NCBI GenBank assembly: GCA_025928155.1
Contig: JAICKC010000012.1
Coordinates: 1 to 48,411, forward strand
Reading direction: 5' to 3'
From: Candidatus Saccharimonadota bacterium
GTDB lineage: Bacteria > Patescibacteriota > Saccharimonadia > Saccharimonadales > UBA4665
DNA length: 48,411 bases
Positions within the stretch are counted from its first letter, which is position 1. Every line of letters begins with the position of its first letter. Shown in pieces: positions 15,521-21,776 of the stretch. The position numbers and the translations under genes are program-made. Under the pieces are notes generated by a model. The model saw only the letters and a program-made list of their open reading frames with translations, was not told the origin of the DNA and ran no database searches.

Positions 15521-16852
15521 ATGGCACAGGCAGTTGATCCGGCAATCGAGACTTTCGCGCGTATAAAAGTTGTGGGTGTGGGTGGCGCTGGCGGTGCAGC
15601 TATCAACCGCATGGTGGATGCCGGCATCGAAAACGTGGAGTTTGTAGCCATCAACACTGACGCTCAAGCTCTCCAAAACTCCAAGGCGCGCGTCAAAATC
15701 CACATTGGCCGTGACACGACCCGCGGACTCGGCGCGGGCGCCGATCCCTCTGTCGGCCAAACGGCGGCCGAAGAATCGCACGATGAAATCGCCAAAGCAC
15801 TGGAAGGCGCCGACATGGTGTTTATCACTATCGGTGCTGGTGGTGGTACCGGCAGCGGTGCCGGGCATGTGGTAGCTCGGGTCGCCAAGGAACAGGGCTG
15901 TCTCGTAGTGGGATTCGCTACCAAGCCGTTCGCGTTCGAAGGTGAGAAGCGTCGCCGTAACGCCGATGCAGCTATCGAAAATCTGCGCAATTCGGTCGAC
16001 ACACTTATCATCATTCCGAACGATCGGCTACTGCAGACTATTGACCGCGCTACGCCATTACTTGAGGCGTTCAAAGTGGCAGATGACGTGTTACGTCAGG
16101 GTGTACAGGGTATCTCGGACCTTATTACCGTGCATGGACTCATCAACCTCGACTTTGCGGATGTAAAGACCGTCATGAGCAATGCCGGTAGCGCCCTGAT
16201 GGGTATCGGCCGGGCCAGCGGTGAGAACCGCGCCGTGCAGGCCGCGCAGCAGGCTATCGACAGCCCACTGCTGGAAGTCTCTATCGACGGCGCTCGTGGC
16301 ATATTGTTTAACGTCATCGGCGGTAACGACCTCAGCATGCACGAAATCAACACTGCAGCAGAAGTTATTACCGCGGCGGCTGATCCTGACGCTAACATTA
16401 TTTTTGGCGCCACTATCAGCCCTGATCTAGAAGGCGAAATTATTATTACCGTGGTAGCGACCGGCTTCGATGCTTCCTACTTTGCGAAGCGCCAGCAAGT
16501 CGGTGGCAGTGTTAGTATTCCGACAGCTGCAGACATAAGTGACGACGATGATGAACCGTCGGTAATGAAACCTGTACGCGTTTCGTCCGCTCCCGCAGCC
16601 AAGCCAGCTAACCCCGATGTAAACGAGCTCGATGTGGACCTCAAAGACCACAAGCAGGCCGTAAAAGAATTTGCCAAAGACGAACCGATGCCGAGCATTT
16701 GGTCTGTCAAAGAGGAAGAAGAGCAAGAAAAGAAGCCTGAGGAACCGGGTAGTCCGATTGTTTCTTCCACCGAAGAGGTAGACCTGGAACGTCCCTCGTT
16801 CCTGCGTCGTCTGGCTAAGCGCGTCGAACACAAGCCCGACGACAAAAAGTAA
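15521..16852 (+). CDS. ftsZ: Cell division protein FtsZ
   Basis: 443 residues of the tubulin-like GTPase. [13 protein letters not shown] lies near residue 19, the tubulin signature GGGTGSG is at 107-113, and [10 protein letters not shown] and the T7-loop region ([11 protein letters not shown]) are present. Residues from about 325 form an acidic, Lys/Glu-rich disordered linker. The C-terminus ends with a conserved-type peptide, [12 protein letters not shown], before a short charged tail; such peptides bind FtsA. It polymerises into the division ring. AGGAGTAAGG precedes the ATG. The C-terminal linker is longer than in E. coli. Confidence 0.96.
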   Translation: MAQAVDPAIETFARIKVVGVGGAGGAAINRMVDAGIENVEFVAINTDAQALQNSKARVKIHIGRDTTRGLGAGADPSVGQTAAEESHDEIAKALEGADMVFITIGAGGGTGSGAGHVVARVAKEQGCLVVGFATKPFAFEGEKRRRNADAAIENLRNSVDTLIIIPNDRLLQTIDRATPLLEAFKVADDVLRQGVQGISDLITVHGLINLDFADVKTVMSNAGSALMGIGRASGENRAVQAAQQAIDSPLLEVSIDGARGILFNVIGGNDLSMHEINTAAEVITAAADPDANIIFGATISPDLEGEIIITVVATGFDASYFAKRQQVGGSVSIPTAADISDDDDEPSVMKPVRVSSAPAAKPANPDVNELDVDLKDHKQAVKEFAKDEPMPSIWSVKEEEEQEKKPEEPGSPIVSSTEEVDLERPSFLRRLAKRVEHKPDDKK

Positions 16853-17044
16853 CAGATAAACACCCCTGTTATCGTAATAAAAAACACACCAATATTAGTA
16901 TTGCGCTTGCGCTATTGCTAGGGGTACTATAAGGATGTAAAACGCTATATGTAGTATCCGCCTGGGCGCCGAGAACGGGGCTAAAATTGGCATCGGAACC
17001 ACTAGCCGCACCTTTCAAAATACTAACAATAGGAGGAAGCGCCA
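16853..17044 (+). promoter_or_regulatory. nrdR promoter and possible structured leader
   Basis: TAACAG/CTGTTA flanks the ftsZ stop as a weak hairpin. TTGCGC (16901-16906), 18-bp spacer, TACTAT (16925-16930) forms a plausible promoter. The ~110-nt leader can fold: GGTACTATA pairs imperfectly with TATGTAGTATCC, and GGCTA (around 16980) pairs with TAGCC. The ribosome-binding site AGGAGGAAG lies just before nrdR. No named riboswitch was recognised, and no clear NrdR box was seen. Confidence 0.45.
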
Positions 17045-17524
17045 ATGAAATGTGGCCAATGTGGCAGTGACGACACCAAAGTCATCGAGAGCCGCGATGT
17101 CGATGCTTCCCAGGCGGTCCGCCGCCGCCGCGCCTGCATAGCCTGCGGCTATCGATTTACTACCTATGAGCGAGTGGAGCGTCCACAGCTCGTGGTGGTG
17201 AAAAAGGACGGTACGCGCCAGCTGTTTAACCGCAGTAAGCTGCTAGCTGGCTTATACCAGGCGTGCGAAAAAACACCGGTGACCAGCTTGCAGCTTGAAG
17301 ACTTGGTTAACAGTGTCGAGCAGCAGTTGTATAATTGCGGTGACGCGGAGGTAGCGTCGGGCAAGATTGGCGAGCTGGTCATGGAGCGGCTGCCAGAACT
17401 CAATGAAGTCGCGTATGTGCGCTTTGCGAGCGTCTACCGCCGGTTTAAAGACATCGCCAGTTTCGAACATGAGTTGTCGCAAATACGCGAGCGCCGAGCA
17501 ACGAGTGCGGCCGTGGAGGTCTAG
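17045..17524 (+). CDS. nrdR: Transcriptional repressor NrdR
   Basis: 159 residues. An N-terminal zinc ribbon is MKCGQCGSDDTKVIESR with a second pair CIACGYRF at about residues 31-38, followed by TTYERVE. An ATP-cone domain follows (about 48-138), starting LVVVKKDGTRQLFNRSKLL. NrdR senses ATP and dATP and represses ribonucleotide reductase genes. Its target nrdJ lies directly downstream, as is common. The start is set by AGGAGGAAG. Length is typical. Confidence 0.96.
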   Translation: MKCGQCGSDDTKVIESRDVDASQAVRRRRACIACGYRFTTYERVERPQLVVVKKDGTRQLFNRSKLLAGLYQACEKTPVTSLQLEDLVNSVEQQLYNCGDAEVASGKIGELVMERLPELNEVAYVRFASVYRRFKDIASFEHELSQIRERRATSAAVEV

Positions 17525-17525
17525 T

Positions 17526-17640
17526 ATCTACAACGCGTCGAGCGGGTTACCAGTTGGCTCGCCCCAGAACTTAAGCAAAAGCTTGAGAGTTAGGGAGAGC
17601 TTGCCGAAGACCTGCCGGATATGCGAGAAGGTAGATCGAA
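17526..17640 (+). ncRNA. Possible cobalamin-type riboswitch element before nrdJ
   Basis: GCCGAAGACCTGCC at 17603-17616 closely resembles the B12-box core of cobalamin riboswitches. The flanks ATCTAC (17526-17531) and GTAGAT (17631-17636) can form a closing P1 helix. Between them are two hairpins: CGAGC/GCTCG near 17539-17560, and AACTTAAGC/GCTTGAGAGTT with an AAAA loop near 17568-17592. The domain is only ~110 nt and lacks a clear GCCACTG loop, so a canonical aptamer is not shown. The downstream gene is a B12-dependent enzyme, which makes the match meaningful. A GCCGC/GCGGC stem at 17678-17696 could be the expression platform. Confidence 0.4.
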
Positions 17641-17731
17641 AGGCTGCGAGAGGCTCTAACAAAAACAACCAAAAACGGCCGCTTTGAGGTGGCGGCTAAA
17701 ATAAACTCTGAAGGGAGAGAGGGTAACAACT

Positions 17732-20539
17732 ATGGGGCAAACTATAAATAGCAGTGTGGCTCGGTACTTTACCGACCCTAAGACCAAGGCGTATGACATG
17801 CTAACGTGGGTCAAGCGCGATGCAGCTATCAAAAATCCATTCACGGGGGAAGTGGTGTTCGAGCAGAAGGACGTGGAGATCCCCGAGGCATGGTCTCTTA
17901 ACGCGCTTAACATCGTTGCGCAGAAGTATTTTACGGGCACACCCGGCACCAAAAGCCGCGAAATTAGTCTCAAGAATCTGATTGACCGCGTGGTTGACAC
18001 TGTGGTGCGTCAAGGGCAGCAGGAAGGCTATTTTGATAGTACTGCTGAAGCCGAGACGTTCCGCGAAGAGCTCAAGTATGTGCTCGCCACCCAGCGGGCG
18101 GCATTTAACAGCCCCGTGTGGTTCAACATCGGTGCTGTGGGGCGTACGCAACAGGCCAGCGCCTGCTTTATCTTGGGCGTCGAGGATACTATGCAGTCAA
18201 TTTTGCAGTGGTACACCGACGAAGGCATGATTTTTAAAGGCGGCTCTGGCAGCGGTGTGAACATTAGCTCTATCCGCAGCAGTATTGAAGCGCTTGGCAA
18301 GAGCGCTGGGCGCGCATCGGGTCCGCTTAGCTTTATGCGCGGTGCCGACTCGGTGGCCGGGGCTATCAAGAGTGGTGGTAAAACTCGCCGGGCGGCCAAG
18401 ATGGTGGTATTGAACGTTGACCACCCAGACGTCCAAGAGTTTATTTGGTGTAAGTCTATCGAGGAAGATAAGGCGCGTGTGCTGCAAGAAGCCGGGTTCG
18501 ATATGAGCCTGGATGGCAAAGACATCTTTAGCGTGCAGTACCAGAACGCTAATAACTCGGTGCGCGTGACCGACGAGTTCATGCGTGCTGTCGAAAATGA
18601 CCTGGACTGGGACCTTAAGGCTGTCACGACTGGTAAAGCCGTCAAGACAGTGAAGGCTCGCGACGTCTGGCACCAGATCGCTGAAGCCTCCTGGAAGTGC
18701 GCCGACCCTGGCTTACAGTTCGACACTACTATCAACAAATGGCACACTACGCCGGTTGAGGGCCGCATCAACGGTAGTAACCCGTGCTCCGAATACATGA
18801 GTCTGGACAATAGCGCCTGCAACCTGGCCAGCATTAACCTATTGAAGTACCTGAACGACGATTTCAGTTTCGACATCGAGGCGTTCAAGCACACGGTAGA
18901 GCTGGTATTTACGGCGCAGGAAATTCTGGTCGGCTACAGCGAATACCCCACTCCGCGCATTGCCAAGACGGCCAAAGCCTACCGCCAGCTTGGCATCGGC
19001 TACGCCAATCTCGGTGCCATGCTGATGGCTCAGGGATTGCCGTACGATAGCGATGAGGGGCGTGCTCAGGCCGCTGCAGTGACTGCCCTGATGACCGGCC
19101 ACAGCTACGCTACGAGCGCCAAAATTGCCCGCAAGGTAGGCCCGTTTGCTGGCTACAATAAAGACCGCGAGGGCATGCTGCAGGTGTTACGAATGCACCG
19201 CGAAGCGGTGAATGACATTGATGCCGGCATGGTGGCAGAAGATTTACTGAGTGCTGCCACGCAATCCTGGGACGAGGCGAACGAACTGGCCGAATTGTAC
19301 GGTGTGCGCAATTCGCAGGCCAGCCTGCTGGCGCCGACCGGCACAATAGGTTTCATGATGGACTGCGACACCACCGGCATTGAGCCTGATCTGGGGCTGG
19401 TTAAAGTGAAAAAGCTGGTGGGCGGCGGCATCATGACCATTGTCAACCAGACGGTACCGCGTGCGCTCAAAGCACTGGGTTATACACCAGAGCAGGTCAA
19501 CGACATCGTGGCCTATATCGACACCGAAAAGACCATTCTGGGTGCACCGCATTTGAGCAGTAAGCACGAGCCCGTCTTTGCCTGCAGCATGGGCGACAAC
19601 GCTATCCACTATCTGGGCCACGTCAAGATGATGGCTGCGGTGCAGCCGTTCCTATCGGGCGCCATCAGCAAGACGGTGAACCTGCCTGGTGATGTGACAG
19701 TCGAAGATGTCGAGCAGCTGCACATGGACTCATGGAAAATGGGCCTAAAGGCGGTGGCGATTTACCGTGACAACACCAAGGTTGCGCAGCCGCTCAGCAT
19801 GGCTAAGAAAGAGGGTGTCGCAGAAGACGAAAAGAAGGCGGAGCCGACCGCTCCGGTTACTGTCGCGGCAGCTACTGCCGACCCAACGCTTGATGGCCGT
19901 ATTGTGGTGAAGGGCGCCGTTCGCCGCCGCTTGCCTAAGGTCCGCGCCAGCAAGACGTACAAGTTCCAGATTGCTGACCTCGAAGGCTATTTCACTGTTG
20001 GTGAATACGAAGACGGTACGCCTGGCGAGCTGTTCATGCGTGTGAGCAAGCAGGGTAGTACGCTCAGTGGCCTGCTGGACTCGTTTGCTATTAGCATGAG
20101 CCACGGCCTGCAGTATGGTGTCCCGCTCAAGAGCTACGTGAATACGCTCCGTGGTACCACGTTTGCGCCGAGTGGCATCACCGACGACGCCGATATACGT
20201 ACCGCCAGCTCGGTCACTGACTACATCATGCGTCGCCTGGCCATAGACTACCTAAGCTTTGATGACCGCCTGGAACTGGGCTTGGCAAGCTTTGACGACA
20301 TGCCAGAAGCACAGACCAGCCTACTGGAAGTAAGTGCGCCGCTACAGACTGCTGTAGCCCTGGAAGTGCCGGCGCCAGAACCGGTGAAAGCGGCGCCAGC
20401 CGTTACCGCTCAGCCTGCAAAGCAGGCAGCCGTGCAGGATTCAACCGCGCCGCTGTGCTACAACTGTGGTAACCAAACCCAGCGTGCTGGCAGCTGCTAC
20501 GTGTGCAACTCCTGCGGCTCAACGACCGGTTGTTCGTGA
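17732..20539 (+). CDS. nrdJ: Adenosylcobalamin-dependent (class II) ribonucleotide reductase
   Basis: 935 residues. The catalytic barrel includes GSNPCSEYMSLDNSACNLAS (about residues 348-367), with the NPCSE cysteine and glutamate of the active site. SLLAPTGTIGFMMDCDTTG is typical of class II enzymes. A Pro/Ala-rich linker (about 875-905) leads to a C-terminal cysteine tail, CYNCGNQTQRAGSCYVCNSC, the usual zinc or redox domain of class II enzymes. It makes deoxyribonucleotides without oxygen or a second radical subunit and needs coenzyme B12, which such reduced cells normally import or scavenge. NrdR is immediately upstream. GGGAGAGAGGG precedes the ATG. Confidence 0.93.
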   Translation: MGQTINSSVARYFTDPKTKAYDMLTWVKRDAAIKNPFTGEVVFEQKDVEIPEAWSLNALNIVAQKYFTGTPGTKSREISLKNLIDRVVDTVVRQGQQEGYFDSTAEAETFREELKYVLATQRAAFNSPVWFNIGAVGRTQQASACFILGVEDTMQSILQWYTDEGMIFKGGSGSGVNISSIRSSIEALGKSAGRASGPLSFMRGADSVAGAIKSGGKTRRAAKMVVLNVDHPDVQEFIWCKSIEEDKARVLQEAGFDMSLDGKDIFSVQYQNANNSVRVTDEFMRAVENDLDWDLKAVTTGKAVKTVKARDVWHQIAEASWKCADPGLQFDTTINKWHTTPVEGRINGSNPCSEYMSLDNSACNLASINLLKYLNDDFSFDIEAFKHTVELVFTAQEILVGYSEYPTPRIAKTAKAYRQLGIGYANLGAMLMAQGLPYDSDEGRAQAAAVTALMTGHSYATSAKIARKVGPFAGYNKDREGMLQVLRMHREAVNDIDAGMVAEDLLSAATQSWDEANELAELYGVRNSQASLLAPTGTIGFMMDCDTTGIEPDLGLVKVKKLVGGGIMTIVNQTVPRALKALGYTPEQVNDIVAYIDTEKTILGAPHLSSKHEPVFACSMGDNAIHYLGHVKMMAAVQPFLSGAISKTVNLPGDVTVEDVEQLHMDSWKMGLKAVAIYRDNTKVAQPLSMAKKEGVAEDEKKAEPTAPVTVAAATADPTLDGRIVVKGAVRRRLPKVRASKTYKFQIADLEGYFTVGEYEDGTPGELFMRVSKQGSTLSGLLDSFAISMSHGLQYGVPLKSYVNTLRGTTFAPSGITDDADIRTASSVTDYIMRRLAIDYLSFDDRLELGLASFDDMPEAQTSLLEVSAPLQTAVALEVPAPEPVKAAPAVTAQPAKQAAVQDSTAPLCYNCGNQTQRAGSCYVCNSCGSTTGCS

Positions 20540-20570
20540 CCTACGCACTATTGCTATGCGTCGTTCAGTA

Positions 20571-20600
20571 AGAAAAGCCTCCGAAAGGAGGCTTTTCTTA
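20571..20600 (+). terminator. Terminator after nrdJ
   Basis: A perfect 12-bp stem AGAAAAGCCTCC / GGAGGCTTTTCT closed by a GAAA tetraloop. It overlaps the region just before the -10 box of the next gene. Confidence 0.88.
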
Positions 20601-20603
20601 TGT

Positions 20604-20609
20604 TAGAAT
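20604..20609 (+). promoter_or_regulatory. -10 box for leaderless small gene
   Basis: TAGAAT is followed by GGGGCC and then the ATG at 20616, a 6-nt gap. It lies directly after the nrdJ terminator. Confidence 0.5.
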
Positions 20610-20615
20610 GGGGCC

Positions 20616-20897
20616 ATGAAAGTACTTGTGCTTTATCGGCCGGATTCGGAGTTCTCGCGTCGGGTCGAGGAATTTATGCGTGACCTGAAGCAAGTGCACA
20701 ACCTGGACGACCGTACGCTCAAAGTGCTGAGTTACGACAGCCGCGAAGGTTCGTCTACGGCAAGTATGTACGACATCATGAGCCAGCCGGCTATCCTTAT
20801 TACCAACGACGACGGCAGTTATGTAAAACATTGGGAAGGTAGCGAGTTGCCTTTGCAGGATGAAATAGCAAGCTACATCTACTCCTACGATACTTGA
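20616..20897 (+). CDS. Small thioredoxin-fold-like hypothetical protein
   Basis: 93 residues. The pattern MKVLVLYRPDSEFSRRVEEF, then LKVLSYDSREG, SQPAILITNDDGSYVKHWEG and a C-terminal helix suggests a beta-alpha-beta glutaredoxin or thioredoxin-like fold. There is no CxxC, so no redox activity is expected. The cis-Pro position SQPAIL matches the fold. Function is unknown. It is a single-gene unit with its own -10 box, 76 nt after the class II RNR, so a link to nucleotide reduction is possible but unproven. Confidence 0.65.
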   Translation: MKVLVLYRPDSEFSRRVEEFMRDLKQVHNLDDRTLKVLSYDSREGSSTASMYDIMSQPAILITNDDGSYVKHWEGSELPLQDEIASYIYSYDT

Positions 20898-20933
20898 GGG
20901 CTTTCGTAATATACATATTTTGTGGAAGCCCTG

Positions 20934-20962
20934 TTGAAAAATAGTCGTGTAGGCGGTACCAT
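20934..20962 (+). promoter_or_regulatory. Promoter of the T-box-ileS transcript
   Basis: TTGAAA (20934-20939), exact 17-bp spacer, TACCAT (20957-20962). Transcription would start near 20969 and give a ~270-nt leader, the usual size for a T-box unit. Two perfect TATAAT sequences at 21042 and 21053 are part of a hairpin and lack a -35, but cannot be excluded. Confidence 0.5.
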
Positions 20963-20968
20963 AAAAGG

Positions 20969-21239
20969 GAAATGCATTGTAGTGTTTTTGACACTACGTG
21001 AGCGGCTATCGACCGCGAAGCAGTGGGAAGAACCGGGCTATTATAATGAAATTATAATACGCACCTCAGTAAAACTCGCCGGGACGCCCGTAATAGCGTT
21101 GAACTAAGTGCCGAAAAGAGTGACCTAAAATCACTTCTTTTGGAATCTGGATGGTACCGTCCGCTTTAAAATCAGCGGATTCCAGAGTCTGAAAGAGGTG
21201 ATTTTATTTGTAAACGCAGCGGTAAAGGAAGGATAAATC
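20969..21239 (+). promoter_or_regulatory. T-box riboswitch leader of CYTH-ileS
   Basis: The core is a canonical T-box antiterminator/antisequestrator. Helix A1 is TCTGGA (21146-21151) with TCCAGA (21181-21186). The 7-nt bulge is TGGTACC (21152-21158). Helix A2 is TCCGC (21160-21164) with GCGGA (21175-21179). TGGT would pair with the ACCA end of uncharged tRNA, which suits tRNA-Ile (A73). Upstream stems include GTAGTGT/ACACTAC, GCGG/CCGC, and a hairpin with AGTA on one side (about 21061-21111) that may be a short Stem I. The specifier codon could not be assigned. A second stem, AAAATCACTTCTTT (21127-21140) with AAAGAGGTGATTTT (21192-21205), may act in switching. No clear terminator is seen, so control may be translational. 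Confidence 0.72.
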
Positions 21240-21776
21240 ATGGTAGAACTCGAACGCGAAAAAACCTATCTGCTTAAAGAGCTGCCGGCCGAGTTGGCCA
21301 GTTGTCGGTCTGAACTCATTAGCGATGCTTATATACCTGCTAGCGCGCTGCATCCGATTTTGCGTCTGCGCCACCGGGGCGATCGCTATGAGCTCACTAA
21401 AAAGGAGCAGCTTGACGACGCCGATGCCTCGCGCCAAACCGAACATACTATTCAGCTGACACCTGAAGAGGCTGTTGCATTCGAGGTGGTAAAAGCTAAG
21501 CGGGCGACCAAACGCCGTTACTACTGCACAGTGGACGGTCATCCAGCGGAGCTGGATCTGTACCAGGACGACCTCGTTGGCCTGGTGGTGATAGACTTTG
21601 AATTTGAGAGCGACGAGTCCATGGATGCGCTTGAGATACCGGACATATGCCTCGCCGACGTTACCCAGGATGAGGCGATAGCGGGAGGCGTGCTGGCGGG
21701 CAAAACCTATGCCGACCTGGCGCCGATACTAGAGAAATATCACTACGAACCACTATATTTAGAGGAGGCAGTATGA
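21240..21776 (+). CDS. CYTH-domain (triphosphate tunnel) protein
   Basis: 178 residues of the CYTH/triphosphate tunnel fold. It starts VELEREKTYLLKELP, a variant of the ExExK strand, and has ILRLRHRGDRYELTKK (basic substrate-binding strands). RRYYCTVDGHPAELDLYQDD and GLVVIDFEFESDE supply the acidic metal ligands, and CLADVTQDEAIAGGVLAGKTY ends the domain. Members act on triphosphates such as inorganic triphosphate or thiamine triphosphate; the substrate here is unknown. It lies between the T-box and ileS and overlaps ileS by 4 nt (ATGA), so it shares the tRNA-responsive control. GGAAGGA precedes the ATG. Confidence 0.85.
   Translation: MVELEREKTYLLKELPAELASCRSELISDAYIPASALHPILRLRHRGDRYELTKKEQLDDADASRQTEHTIQLTPEEAVAFEVVKAKRATKRRYYCTVDGHPAELDLYQDDLVGLVVIDFEFESDESMDALEIPDICLADVTQDEAIAGGVLAGKTYADLAPILEKYHYEPLYLEEAV

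Noticed and set aside
17367-17687. 106-codon frame overlapping nrdR and its downstream gap
   Set aside because: Most of it is out of frame with the well-conserved NrdR; the rest covers the folded RNA region. No ribosome-binding site was seen.
21042-21058. Two TATAAT boxes as promoters of the ileS leader
   Set aside because: They form a perfect ATTATAAT-GAA-ATTATAAT hairpin and lack -35 hexamers. The 17-bp-spaced TTGAAA/TACCAT pair further upstream fits the T-box leader length better, though they are not fully excluded.
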